Shown piece after piece: positions 26,152 through 34,993 of a DNA stretch of 64,000 bases. The notes beneath the pieces were generated by a model, which was not told where the DNA came from, made no database searches, and was given only the letters and a program-made list of their open reading frames with translations. Source of the stretch: Candidatus Ruthenibacterium merdavium (GTDB lineage: Bacteria > Bacillota > Clostridia > Oscillospirales > Ruminococcaceae); assembly GCA_019119935.1 (NCBI GenBank), contig DWWA01000020.1:1-64000 (forward strand), given 5' to 3'. Positions within the stretch are counted from its first letter, which is position 1. Each line of letters begins with the position of its first letter. The position numbers and the translations under genes are program-made.

Positions 26152-26925
26152 TCATTCCCTCCTCAGCATCGGAGAGAGTGCCAGATACGACTCTTCCAAA
26201 GTAGCAGGGCGGTCAATATGCGTTACCTTGGAAAGCGCTCGGACGCTTTCCAGATTGCCGTCATGCACAAGTTTTCCCGCCCCAATCAGCAAAATACGGT
26301 CAGCAAGATGTTCCACTTCGCTCATGGTATGGCTCGTCAAAAGGATCGCCGCGCCATCCTCCGCCAAACGACGAATGAGCGCGCGCAGCTCATGTGCCAG
26401 CTCCACGTCAATGCCGTTGGTCGGCTCGTCCAGCAAAAGCAGTTCCGGATTACCCAGCAAAGCGCGGGCAATGTGCAGACGCTGACGCATTCCGCGCGAA
26501 AAGGTACCGACGCGCTGATGCGCCGAATCCCAAAGCGAAACTGCTTTTAAAACACGCGTCACCTCTGCGCGGCGCTGTTTGCCCAAACCGGCCAAAGCGG
26601 CGAAAAACATCAAGTTTTCCCACGCAGTTGCGCGGCCGTAAAAGCCGAGTTCTCCGCCGAACACCACACCGATTTTGCGGCGCGTTTTTTCGCGTGAGCG
26701 CGTGCAGTCTTCCCCGCACACCAGCACCTGCCCGGAGGTGGGCGCCAGATAGCCGGCAATCATCTGAACCGTTGTGGTTTTTCCGGCGCCGTTCGGCCCC
26801 AGCAGGGCGGCAATGCTGCCCTTTTCCAAAGAAAAAGAAAGATCGTCCACCGCCGTAAAAGGCGTTTTGCCGTTTTGAAAAATACGGCGCAGGCGGACCA
26901 CCTGCAATACAGTGGTTTGATTCAT
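26152..26925 (-). CDS. ABC transporter ATP-binding protein
   Basis: A 257-residue ATPase: Walker A G-P-N-G-A-G-K-T-T near 41-49, signature F-S-R-G-M-R-Q-R near 137-144 (the usual L-S-G-G-Q is modified), Walker B L-L-L-L-D-E-P-T-N-G and the switch histidine in L-L-T-S-H-T. The best relatives are CcmA/NodI-like ATPases of ABC-2 exporters. GGAGG before ATG; promoter at 27127-27156. First of a three-gene operon. Confidence 0.9.
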   Translation of the reverse strand: MNQTTVLQVVRLRRIFQNGKTPFTAVDDLSFSLEKGSIAALLGPNGAGKTTTVQMIAGYLAPTSGQVLVCGEDCTRSREKTRRKIGVVFGGELGFYGRATAWENLMFFAALAGLGKQRRAEVTRVLKAVSLWDSAHQRVGTFSRGMRQRLHIARALLGNPELLLLDEPTNGIDVELAHELRALIRRLAEDGAAILLTSHTMSEVEHLADRILLIGAGKLVHDGNLESVRALSKVTHIDRPATLEESYLALSPMLRRE

Positions 26926-27126
26926 GGAATCCTCCGTTGTTTGAACCTTCTGTTAAAAAGCATTTCTTTTCTGTCGCAGCGCTCCTACCCGCTTTGACAC
27001 TCAAACGACTTGCTTTTTTCTTGGTCAGACACTTTTTGCTTTGTCCGCTGTTCCCTTCGGCACAAGCGCAAAAAGCTCTGTCGGAATGTTATCACCACTG
27101 TTCGTGTGCTCCCATGGCACAAATTT

Positions 27127-27156
27127 AGTATATCAGATTTTGCAAAGCTTGGTCAA
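27127..27156 (-). promoter_or_regulatory. Promoter of the ABC-2 operon
   Basis: On the minus strand TTGACC (27151-27156), 18-base spacer, TATACT (27127-27132). It is back-to-back with the marR promoter, leaving only about 25 bases between the two -35 boxes. Confidence 0.65.
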
Positions 27157-27181
27157 GTACCGCCGCACACTAAAATTTCAC

Positions 27182-27210
27182 TTGACATCCCCCTTCTATT
27201 TGATTATACT
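27182..27210 (+). promoter_or_regulatory. marR-exporter promoter
   Basis: Consensus TTGACA (27182-27187), 17-base spacer, TATACT (27205-27210). One of the best sigma-A promoters in the window. Confidence 0.8.
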
Positions 27211-27214
27211 TGTT

Positions 27215-27248
27215 AATAGTTAATATAGTTAACTATTAGATTAGTTAA
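27215..27248 (+). promoter_or_regulatory. Palindromic MarR operator (three alternating arms)
   Basis: AATAGTTAA (27215-27223) and TTAACTATT (27229-27237) form a perfect 9-base inverted repeat with a 5-base spacer; TTAACTA (27229-27235) again pairs with TAGTTAA (27242-27248). The sites cover the transcription start region directly after the -10 box, the usual place for MarR self-repression. Confidence 0.75.
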
Positions 27249-27268
27249 GCATTAGAAGGGAGAATTTC

Positions 27269-27757
27269 ATGAGCTGTATCAACCAGGAAAGCGATACCTT
27301 TCGCCTGTTTACCGCTGTGAACCGTGTGCGCCGCGCGTGGCGCTCCATCGCGCCCTCAAAAGAAATCAGCAAAGCACAATTTGCCACGCTGATGACAATT
27401 GCGCATGGAGGAAAACCGCCGCACGAGGGAAAAGCGTTTAACCAGCCTATGCCGCTTTCCGTATTGGCCAATCTGCAAGAGCAGAGCCTGCCCGGCATCA
27501 GCCAGCGCATTACGACGCTGGAAAAACTGGGCTATGTAGAACGTGTGGCAAACCCGCACGACCGCCGCGTATCCGCCGTTCAGCTCACGCCGGTAGGAAC
27601 TCAGCTTTTGGAAGAAGCGTGTGCCTGCGTGAAGCAAAAGCTGGATGCCGCGCTTGAAACCATGGGGCGGGAGAAACTGGATACTCTGCTTTTTCTGCTG
27701 GAGGATTTAACGTGTGCGCTGGAAAATATGACAAGCGATGAAACACAGGAGAAATGA
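27269..27757 (+). CDS. MarR family transcriptional regulator
   Basis: A 162-residue winged-helix repressor. The segment Q-S-L-P-G-I-S-Q-R-I-T-T-L-E-K-L-G-Y-V is the recognition helix, followed by the wing with D-R-R-V-S-A-V-Q-L-T. GGGAG precedes the ATG. It lies three bases before the exporter genes and behind a perfect inverted-repeat operator, so it most likely represses itself and the exporter until a toxic ligand binds. Confidence 0.9.
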   Translation: MSCINQESDTFRLFTAVNRVRRAWRSIAPSKEISKAQFATLMTIAHGGKPPHEGKAFNQPMPLSVLANLQEQSLPGISQRITTLEKLGYVERVANPHDRRVSAVQLTPVGTQLLEEACACVKQKLDAALETMGREKLDTLLFLLEDLTCALENMTSDETQEK

Positions 27758-27760
27758 ACC

Positions 27761-29977
27761 ATGCTGAAATTAAAACGCTATTTAAAACCTTATTTGATTT
27801 TACTTGTTGCAGGCATTGTTCTCTTGTTCGGCCAGGCGACCTTAGAGCTGACGCTTCCGAACATGATGAGTGACATTGTAAATGTGGGCATTCAGCAAGG
27901 CGGCATTACGTCCGCCGCGCCGCAGGCCATCAGCGGTGATGCTATGCAGCTGATGCAGATGATGATGTCGGAGAAAGACCGCACTGCCGTTGAGGAAAGC
28001 TATGAGCCGCTCTCGATGCGTGCAGACCGCGCCGATTTGATGAAACAATATCCAAATGCGGATGAAAACACATATGTTTTGCGTGACGACGTGGACGTGA
28101 GCGCCGCAGAGGGTGCTTTTTCCCGCGCTTCTTATGCCTTTATTCAAGTGATGCAGTCGCTTTCGGAACAAAGCGGAGCAGAAAACGCCTCTGAGCAGGA
28201 CGGCGCGACTGCCTCGATTGATTTTTCCAAGGCCGCTCAAATGATGGGCATGCTGGCCATGCGGTCTGATAACACCATTCAAGGCGCGATTGACACCGCT
28301 GCGGCCACCCCCGAAATGATGACGGAGCAAACGGCCGCGGTTTTTGTAAAAAGCTTTTATCAGGACCTCGGCGCTGACACAGACTCCATTCAGACCGGCT
28401 ATATCTTAACTGTCGGCCTAAAAATGCTGGGTTTGACGCTGCTTTTAACCACTTGCGCCATCAGCGCCGGCTTTTGCATGGCACGTCTTGGCGCGGGCGT
28501 TGGCCGCGACCTTCGCCGCGACGTGTTCTCTCGTGTCACACGCTTTAATCAGTCGGAAATGGATCGCTTTTCTACCGCCAGCTTGATTACGCGCTCCACG
28601 AACGACGTACAGCAGATTCAAACCTTCCTTTCGATGGGCTTCCGTTTGATGTGCTTTGCCCCGATTATGGGCATCGGCGGCCTTGTGATGGGTCTTTCCA
28701 AATGCCCGGAACTCGCATGGGTGCTGCTTTTAGCGCTCACCATCATGCTTTTGGTGATTTTAACTCTCTTCGCCGTTGCACTGCCGCGCTTTAAAAAGAT
28801 GCAGCAGTTTGTCGACCGTTTGAACCTCGTTTCCCGCGAGGAGCTCTCCGGCATGATGGTTGTGCGCGCGTTTTCCAATCAAAAATTTATGCAGGATCGC
28901 TTTGAAAGCGCCAATCGCGACTTAACTTCGAATACTCTGTTTGTCAACCGCGCCATGGCCGTGATGATGCCCGTGATGACGCTTGTCATGAACGGCGTCA
29001 GCCTGCTGATTGTCTGGTTCGGCGGCAAGCAGATTGCCGAAAGCAATTTGCAGGTGGGCGACATGATGGCCTTTATTCAATACGCCATGCATGTGATTAT
29101 GAGCTTCTTGTTTATCAGCATGATGTTCATTATGGTGCCGCGCGCCTCTGTTTCGGCGGAACGCATTTATGAAGTGCTGTCCACGGAAAACCGCGTCAAA
29201 AACCCCGAGCAGCCCCAGCACGTCAAGGAAGCAAAAGGCGTGGTGCGTTTCGACAACGTCAGCTTCCGCTATGACGGCGCAGATGCCGAAGTGCTCAGCC
29301 ACATCAGCTTTACGGCGCGCCCCGGCGAAACAACCGCTTTTATCGGTTCGACGGGTTCCGGCAAATCGACGCTGGTCAACCTGATTCCCCGCTTTTACGA
29401 CGTCAGCGAAGGGTCTGTCAGCATTGACGGCGTCGATGTGCGCAATTTAAGCCTGCACGAACTGCGTGACCTGATCGGCTATGTGCCGCAAAAGGGAATG
29501 CTGTTCTCCGGCGACATCAATTCTAACCTTCGTTACGGCGATAAAAATGCGGATGAAGAAACCCTGCACCGTGCTGCGGATGTGGCACAGGCCAGCGAAT
29601 TTATTGCCCGCTTGGAAGACGGCTATGAAACCGCGATCAGTCAGGGCGGCACGAACGTTTCGGGCGGCCAGCGCCAGCGTCTTTCCATTGCGCGCGCTCT
29701 TGTTAAAAAAGCGCCGATTTATATTTTTGACGACACATTCTCTGCGCTTGACTTTAAAACGGATGCCCGCCTGCGCAAAGCTCTGGGACAGTACACCGAC
29801 AAAGCTACCGTGCTGATTGTCGCACAGCGTGTTTCCACCATTATGCACGCGAACCAAATTGTCGTTTTGGACGAGGGACGCGTGGTTGGCATTGGCACGC
29901 ACGAGCAGCTGCTGGACACCTGTGACACTTATCGCGAGATTGCGCAAAGTCAGCTTTCAAAGGAGGAATTGGCATAA
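27761..29977 (+). CDS. Heterodimeric ABC exporter, subunit with degenerate Walker B
   Basis: A 738-residue half-transporter: six membrane helices plus one ATPase domain. Between helices 1 and 2 is an extracellular insertion of about 150 residues (roughly 40-195), rich in M, Q, D and A. Walker A G-S-T-G-S-G-K-S-T is near 529, signature V-S-G-G-Q near 634, Walker B I-F-D-D-T near 654, where the catalytic glutamate is replaced by aspartate. That marks the inactive-site half of an asymmetric pair such as BmrCD or TM287/288. The stop overlaps the partner's start. Confidence 0.9.
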   Translation: MLKLKRYLKPYLILLVAGIVLLFGQATLELTLPNMMSDIVNVGIQQGGITSAAPQAISGDAMQLMQMMMSEKDRTAVEESYEPLSMRADRADLMKQYPNADENTYVLRDDVDVSAAEGAFSRASYAFIQVMQSLSEQSGAENASEQDGATASIDFSKAAQMMGMLAMRSDNTIQGAIDTAAATPEMMTEQTAAVFVKSFYQDLGADTDSIQTGYILTVGLKMLGLTLLLTTCAISAGFCMARLGAGVGRDLRRDVFSRVTRFNQSEMDRFSTASLITRSTNDVQQIQTFLSMGFRLMCFAPIMGIGGLVMGLSKCPELAWVLLLALTIMLLVILTLFAVALPRFKKMQQFVDRLNLVSREELSGMMVVRAFSNQKFMQDRFESANRDLTSNTLFVNRAMAVMMPVMTLVMNGVSLLIVWFGGKQIAESNLQVGDMMAFIQYAMHVIMSFLFISMMFIMVPRASVSAERIYEVLSTENRVKNPEQPQHVKEAKGVVRFDNVSFRYDGADAEVLSHISFTARPGETTAFIGSTGSGKSTLVNLIPRFYDVSEGSVSIDGVDVRNLSLHELRDLIGYVPQKGMLFSGDINSNLRYGDKNADEETLHRAADVAQASEFIARLEDGYETAISQGGTNVSGGQRQRLSIARALVKKAPIYIFDDTFSALDFKTDARLRKALGQYTDKATVLIVAQRVSTIMHANQIVVLDEGRVVGIGTHEQLLDTCDTYREIAQSQLSKEELA

Positions 29978-31818
29978 TGGCACACAAACCTACTGGGCGG
30001 CCGATGCATGGCCCGGGTGCAATGATGCCCGGCGAAAAGGCAAAAGATTTCAAAGGCACCATGCGCAAGCTGCTTGCATATTTGTCCCGCTTTTTGCCTG
30101 CCGTTATTTTTGTACTGATCTGCGCGGCGGCTTCCACCGTATTCTCCATTTTCGGGCCGAAAATTTTGGGAAATGCAACCACAAAATTATTTGAAGGCTT
30201 GATTGCCACGCTCACGGGAACAGGCTCGATTGATTTTGCGGCCATTGCACAGATTCTCTTATTCTTAGCGACCTTGTATGGCATCAGCGCCCTTTTGATG
30301 TATCTGCAAGGGTGGGTAATGTCCGGCATTGCCACAAAGCTCAGCTATTCCATGCGGCGTGATATTTCCAATAAAATTGACAAAATGCCGCTTTCCTACT
30401 TTGACCGTGTGCCGCACGGTGAAGTGCTCAGCCGCATCACGAACGATGTTGATACCGTCACCCAAACGCTGAACCAGAGCCTTTCTCAAATTGTCAGCAA
30501 CGTGACGACGATGATCGGCGTGCTCATTATGATGATTACCATCAGCCCTGCCTTGACCTTAATCGCACTTTGCATTCTTCCCGTCAGCGTCGTTATCGTC
30601 ATGAATGTCGTCAAGCGCAGCCAGCCGTTTTTCCAGCGCCAGCAGGAATATCTCGGCCATGTCAACGGACATGTGGAAGAGATGTACGGTGCGCACACCG
30701 TTGTATCCGCCTTTAACGGCGAGGAAGAAAGCATTGCACAGTTTGAGGCATTGAACGACCGTTTGTATCATGCCGCTTGGAAAAGCCAGTTTTTGTCCGG
30801 CATGATGATGCCGCTGATGAACTTTGCGGGAAACCTCGGCTATGTCGGCATTTGTGTACTCGGCGGCTTTTTGTCTTTGAACGGAACGATTACCGTCGGC
30901 GACATTCAAGCTTTTATCCAGTATGTGCGCCAGTTCACACAGCCGATTAACCAGATTGCCAATATTTCCAACGTGCTTCAGCAAACTGCCGCAGCGGCAG
31001 AACGCGTGTTTGCCTTCCTGGAGGAAGAAGAGGAAAGCGCGGATTCATCGGCTTCTATCCCCGCACAGTCCATCACCGGCGAAGTGAATTTTGATCACGT
31101 CCGCTTTGGCTATGTACCGGAAAAAACGATTATCCACGATTTTTCCACGCTGGTTCGTCCTGGCCAAAAAGTGGCGATTGTCGGCCCGACGGGCGCCGGC
31201 AAAACCACCATCGTAAAACTGCTCATGCGTTTTTATGATGTGTCGGACGGCTCCATCGAGTTAAGCGGCCACGACGTGCGCGAATTCCCGCGCAACGAGC
31301 TGCGCGGCTTGTTCGGCATGGTTCTGCAGGACACTTGGCTTTATAACGGCACCATTCGCGAAAATATCCGCTACGGACGGTTGGACGCCAGCGACGAAGA
31401 TGTACTCGCCGCGGCAAAGGCGGCTCAAGTAGACCACTTTGTGCGCACCTTGCCGGAAGGCTACGACACCGTGCTCAATGAAGAGGCGTCCAATATCAGC
31501 CAAGGTCAAAAACAACTTCTCACCATTGCGCGTACCATTATTTCCGATCCCAAGATTTTGATTCTCGACGAGGCGACCTCCTCGGTTGATACGCGCACGG
31601 AAGTTTCGATTCAAAAAGCGATGGATCACTTAACCGAAGGCCGCACCAGCTTTATCATTGCGCACCGCCTTTCCACCATCCGCAATGCCGACATAATTCT
31701 TGTGATGAAAGACGGCGATATCGTGGAAACCGGCACGCATCAAACTCTGCTCCAAAAAGGCGGCTTTTACGCAGAGCTCTACAACAGTCAATTTGCCGCT
31801 GACGATGAAATCGCTTAA
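29977..31818 (+). CDS. Heterodimeric ABC exporter, catalytic-Walker B subunit
   Basis: A 613-residue half-transporter: six membrane helices, Walker A G-P-T-G-A-G-K-T-T near 403, a non-standard signature I-S-Q-G-Q near 507 and a standard Walker B L-D-E-A-T near 526. In the dimer its Walker B completes the one hydrolytic site with the partner's canonical signature. An unusual methionine/proline-rich N-terminal tail (about 25 residues) precedes helix 1. With marR upstream, a drug or toxin exporter is likely. Terminator at 31841. Confidence 0.9.
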   Translation: MAHKPTGRPMHGPGAMMPGEKAKDFKGTMRKLLAYLSRFLPAVIFVLICAAASTVFSIFGPKILGNATTKLFEGLIATLTGTGSIDFAAIAQILLFLATLYGISALLMYLQGWVMSGIATKLSYSMRRDISNKIDKMPLSYFDRVPHGEVLSRITNDVDTVTQTLNQSLSQIVSNVTTMIGVLIMMITISPALTLIALCILPVSVVIVMNVVKRSQPFFQRQQEYLGHVNGHVEEMYGAHTVVSAFNGEEESIAQFEALNDRLYHAAWKSQFLSGMMMPLMNFAGNLGYVGICVLGGFLSLNGTITVGDIQAFIQYVRQFTQPINQIANISNVLQQTAAAAERVFAFLEEEEESADSSASIPAQSITGEVNFDHVRFGYVPEKTIIHDFSTLVRPGQKVAIVGPTGAGKTTIVKLLMRFYDVSDGSIELSGHDVREFPRNELRGLFGMVLQDTWLYNGTIRENIRYGRLDASDEDVLAAAKAAQVDHFVRTLPEGYDTVLNEEASNISQGQKQLLTIARTIISDPKILILDEATSSVDTRTEVSIQKAMDHLTEGRTSFIIAHRLSTIRNADIILVMKDGDIVETGTHQTLLQKGGFYAELYNSQFAADDEIA

Positions 31819-31840
31819 AGCTTTTTCATCGAAAAAGCAC

Positions 31841-31883
31841 AAAAAACCTCCTGTCCGGAACTTTCCGGGCAGGAGGTTTTTTG
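31841..31883. terminator. Bidirectional terminator
   Basis: A-run, ACCTCCTGTCCGGA, tetraloop, TCCGGGCAGGAGGT (one wobble or mismatch), T-run. Shared by the exporter (plus) and the DUF952 gene (minus). Confidence 0.85.
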
Positions 31884-31899
31884 CGCCGCAAAGTACGGC

Positions 31900-32253
31900 T
31901 TATTCTTCTTTTATGTGAGCCAATTCGGGGTTTTTGCGGTAATTCCCGTCGGCATCTTTCAAAAAAGGGAGCACCTGCACAACGGCGCTTTGGTTCACAG
32001 GCCCGTAGATATGCGGGTAAGTTCTTCCGCAACCGTCGAAATCCTCATAGCGAACCGGTGCCGTCAGCTTTGTTTCATCCATACAAACCAGCACAAGCGG
32101 CTCGGTCACCGTTTTGAAATGCGGAGCAACCCGCCAGAAATACTTCACGTCCGAGCAATGAATAAAGCCGCAGCGATCTAAATCTCGCTGTCCCCAAAAA
32201 GCTTTCCCTTTACGCTCATTCCAAACCGATTCTTTCATACAATGGATGATCAT
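31900..32253 (-). CDS. DUF952 family protein
   Basis: A 117-residue protein. C-G-F-I-H-C-S near residue 30, followed by V-C-M-D, the R-Y-E-D segment and P-H-I-Y-G-P, are the marks of DUF952 (glutathione S-transferase-domain-associated in some annotation). Function unknown. I start at ATG 32253 after GGGGG; the frame is open upstream through a terminator hairpin, so the longer version is unlikely. Confidence 0.8.
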   Translation of the reverse strand: MIIHCMKESVWNERKGKAFWGQRDLDRCGFIHCSDVKYFWRVAPHFKTVTEPLVLVCMDETKLTAPVRYEDFDGCGRTYPHIYGPVNQSAVVQVLPFLKDADGNYRKNPELAHIKEE

Positions 32254-32278
32254 AGGTGTTCCCCCTTTTCTAAGCGCA

Positions 32279-32308
32279 AAAAGCGCCGCCCTTTCGGACG
32301 GCGCTTTT
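32279..32308 (-). terminator. Rho-independent terminator
   Basis: AAAAGCGCCG and CGGCGCTTTT form a 10-bp stem followed by T5 on the minus strand. Ends the zinc-ribbon transcript. Confidence 0.75.
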
Positions 32309-32336
32309 GATTGCTGCAATGCAAAACGATTGGCTC

Positions 32337-32615
32337 TTATGCCTCGTCTTTCATTTTTGCGAAGCACTCGCTGCAATAAACGGGGCGATCCTCACGGGGT
32401 TTGAAGGGCACTTTTGCCTCTTTGCCGCAGGAAGCGCAGGTTGCAACGAACATCTCACGGGTGCCGCGGGTAGCATTTTTGCGGGCGTCACGGCAGGATT
32501 TGCAGCGCTGCGGCTCGTTCTCGAAGCCACGGCTTGCATAAAACTCCTGCTCACCGGCGGTGAACACGAACTCCTGGCCGCAATCTTTGCATACTAAGGT
32601 CTTGTCTTCGTACAT
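32337..32615 (-). CDS. Small zinc-ribbon protein
   Basis: A 92-residue protein with four C-x2-C knuckles: C-K-D-C near 9-12, C-K-S-C near 38-41, C-A-S-C near 60-63 and C-S-E-C near 81-84, so two zinc ribbons of four cysteines each. F-Y-A-S-R-G-F-x-N-E-P-x-R-C matches the probable zinc-ribbon family common in Clostridia. Role unknown, possibly nucleic-acid or ribosome binding. Confidence 0.85.
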   Translation of the reverse strand: MYEDKTLVCKDCGQEFVFTAGEQEFYASRGFENEPQRCKSCRDARKNATRGTREMFVATCASCGKEAKVPFKPREDRPVYCSECFAKMKDEA

Positions 32616-32644
32616 AATGGTTTCTCCGTTCTGGATAGTATTTT

Positions 32645-32713
32645 TGCCCGCGGAAGGATTTCAACCGACACCTTTGATCTGGGACCAACGCTCTGACTTT
32701 AAGCTACTGGGGC
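32645..32713 (-). pseudogene. tRNA-like degenerate sequence
   Basis: On the minus strand a 69-base stretch follows the tRNA plan: GCCC at the 5' end with GGGC at the 3' end, TA then GCTT...GAGC (D arm), TTGG...TCAA (4-bp anticodon stem with loop TCCCAGA), and GGTTGAAATCC (T arm, two changes from GGTTCGAATCC). Two acceptor pairs are broken, the D loop lacks GG, position 33 is C not T, and no CCA is encoded. Probably a decayed tRNA copy, or a mimic. Lies between the sigma factor and zinc-ribbon genes. Confidence 0.35.
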
Positions 32714-32789
32714 ATATCAAGGCGCTTTTTCAAACGCCTTATGTCTTAAGAAAAAGTGGAACTGCGCCGCGCTAAAACAGCAGCTACGC

Positions 32790-33368
32790 TTAAACACGGC
32801 TCAATTTTGTGCGCACACGCTGTAAAGCATTATCGACCGTTTTTTCGGAAATATTCAGCCGCTGTGCAATTGTGCTGTACGACGCACCATCTAAAAACAG
32901 CAAAAGCACCTGCCGCTCTAAGCTGGAAAGACGGGTTGCAATGCCCTGCATGGCGCTCGACAAGCGCTCGTTGATTTCCACCGTTTGCTCCGGTGTCATC
33001 TCCGTGGCGGGCGTACACTGCACCTGCTCCATCGAAAGCGAATCATTCAGCAAAGCGTGTTTTTTGCGCCGTGCCGAACGCCGAGCTGTTAAAATTCCGT
33101 TGCGAATGCACAAAGAGGCATAGGTGGCAAAAGAAGCGCCCTTGTCTTCCGAGTAAGTATTGATGGCGCTGAACAAAGCGATAATCCCCTCCTGAACAGC
33201 GTCTTCAAAATCAAGGCCGGGACACACACCCGCTTGAGCGGCCGCGCGAATCCGCGGCATCTGCCAAGCAATCAGGGCGGCCAGCGCCTGTTCATCACCG
33301 CTTTTGCACCGCAGCAGCGTTTGCCGCAAGCTGTCTTCATTCATGTGCATCTTTTTGCCTGCCGTCAC
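32790..33368 (-). CDS. RNA polymerase sigma factor, SigH-like (sigma-70 family)
   Basis: A 192-residue group 3/4 sigma factor. Region 2 carries D-F-E-D-A-V-Q-E-G-I-I-A-L-F-S-A-I and the promoter-melting part K-G-A-S-F-A-T-Y-A; region 4 at the end is a clear helix-turn-helix, L-E-R-Q-V-L-L-L-F-L...Y-S-T-I-A-Q-R-L-N-I-S-E-K-T-V-D-N-A-L-in pieces. The GTG at 33368 has GAGGGAG eight bases before; an ATG eight codons in is weaker. Likely recognises a small regulon; no anti-sigma gene is adjacent. Confidence 0.88.
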   Translation of the reverse strand: MTAGKKMHMNEDSLRQTLLRCKSGDEQALAALIAWQMPRIRAAAQAGVCPGLDFEDAVQEGIIALFSAINTYSEDKGASFATYASLCIRNGILTARRSARRKKHALLNDSLSMEQVQCTPATEMTPEQTVEINERLSSAMQGIATRLSSLERQVLLLFLDGASYSTIAQRLNISEKTVDNALQRVRTKLSRV

Positions 33369-33567
33369 TCTTAATACTCCCTCATTTTATCGTTACACAC
33401 TTGAAAAGTCAAGGAGAAAAGCCATTTTACAACATTCCTCTGAAAAGTTTGTACAAAACCCACTATAAGAACTTTAAAAGATTAGCAATTATTCCTATGG
33501 TATTTTTGTTATCACTTTGTTCTCATTTTATTCACAATATTTACGATATATCCATGAACAAAATAAT

Positions 33568-34941
33568 TTATGCACCGTTCGTCACGTTGCGAATCCACGC
33601 GCCGCTTTTTAAACGAATGAGTGATAAAATCGTTTTAATCGGGCTGTCGAGCTTGAGCATGACATAAACGAGCGGCACCGGCCATCCCCAGACAAGACCG
33701 CTTAACACGCCCATGGGCACGCTCACCAGCCACAAGGCGCCGCAGTCGAACGCAAAGGCCGTTTTCGTGTCGCCGCCGCCGCGCAAAATGCCGATAATGC
33801 AGGTGATGTCAATCGCAAGGCTCAAATGCAGCAGCGCCAAAACGCCCATAACGGTATAAGCCGCCTCGTAAGCTTCGGGCGTAATACGGTAAAACGAAAG
33901 AAAAATGGGGCGCAGAATAAAAATCATCGCACAGTTGAACATGCCTACAAACACACTGCCCAGCAAAATAGTATTTGCCGCGCGTTTTGCGCGCTGCATG
34001 CGGCCTTCTCCAATCAGCTTTCCGGTGATGACAGCCGCAGCATTGCCTACACCGATAACAGAAACCAGAGCAAGCTGATTCAATACCGCAGCAATGGAGT
34101 TTGCCGTTACAAATACACTGCCGATGCGCCCGATGATGGCAGCTGTTACGGAAATGCCCAGTCCCCAGAGCAGCTCATTGCCGAGAACCGGCAGGCTGTG
34201 GCGCGTATAGTCCTGAATCATTTCATTTTTTAAGCGAAAGCAGTCCGAAAAACGAAAGCCGATGGTATCCTCTTTTGCATACATATAAATCGTCACCAGC
34301 AAAAGCTCGCTGCACCGTGCCAAAATGGTTCCGACCGCCGCGCCGCGCACACCCAAAGCAGGTGCACCGAATGCGCCGAAGATAAAGACATAGTTGAAAA
34401 AGACGTTGACAAAAAAGCTCGTGCCGTAAATCGCCGCAGACACTGTTACTTTTTCTACGGCGCGCAGACTCATTATGTAGTTATTGGAAATGCTGTACGG
34501 CAGATAAGACAACGCCACAAGCTGCAAATACTGCGCCGCCGCCGCGACAATCTCCGCTTCACTGGAGTACAGCCCCATGACCTGCTGAGGAAACAGCAAG
34601 CAAACAAGCGTCATCAGCGAGGAAGCGGTAAAGACGATTTGCATGCTAAGGCGCATCACCGTTCGAATGCGTGCCACGTCGCCGCGGCCCCAATATTGCG
34701 CAATCAGCACGCTGCCGCCCGACGAAAGCCCAAAGCCGATGCTCATCAAAAGGGAAAACGGCTGTCCGCCCAAATTCGCGGCAGAAATGGCCTTGTCGCC
34801 CAAACCGCCCAGCATGACGCTGTCCATCATCGCAACGCCAAAGCTGATTATATTTTGCAGGGCAATGGGAACGGCAATGGCAAGCATATTCAGCAAAAAC
34901 TGTTTTTCAAAGATAAAATGGTCTTTCAAGCGCTTTGGCAC
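33568..34941 (-). CDS. MATE family efflux transporter
   Basis: A 457-residue protein with twelve membrane helices in two repeated halves. M-D-S-V-M-L-G near residues 40-46 and A-N-S-I-A-A-V-L-N-Q in the second half are family positions. It exports cationic drugs or metabolites using sodium or proton gradient. Starts on GTG 34941 behind AAGGAGG. The V-ATPase could supply the gradient. Another MATE gene lies at 45561. Confidence 0.92.
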   Translation of the reverse strand: MPKRLKDHFIFEKQFLLNMLAIAVPIALQNIISFGVAMMDSVMLGGLGDKAISAANLGGQPFSLLMSIGFGLSSGGSVLIAQYWGRGDVARIRTVMRLSMQIVFTASSLMTLVCLLFPQQVMGLYSSEAEIVAAAAQYLQLVALSYLPYSISNNYIMSLRAVEKVTVSAAIYGTSFFVNVFFNYVFIFGAFGAPALGVRGAAVGTILARCSELLLVTIYMYAKEDTIGFRFSDCFRLKNEMIQDYTRHSLPVLGNELLWGLGISVTAAIIGRIGSVFVTANSIAAVLNQLALVSVIGVGNAAAVITGKLIGEGRMQRAKRAANTILLGSVFVGMFNCAMIFILRPIFLSFYRITPEAYEAAYTVMGVLALLHLSLAIDITCIIGILRGGGDTKTAFAFDCGALWLVSVPMGVLSGLVWGWPVPLVYVMLKLDSPIKTILSLIRLKSGAWIRNVTNGA

Positions 34942-34993
34942 AAAGCATCCTCCTTTTCCTTTCCGGTTTGAGCCGCGCGCAAGAAAAGCCGAC

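Noticed and set aside
32719-32740. Hairpin AAGGCG...CGCCTT as sigma factor terminator
   Set aside because: Only six pairs and no T-run on the minus strand, so a terminator cannot be supported.
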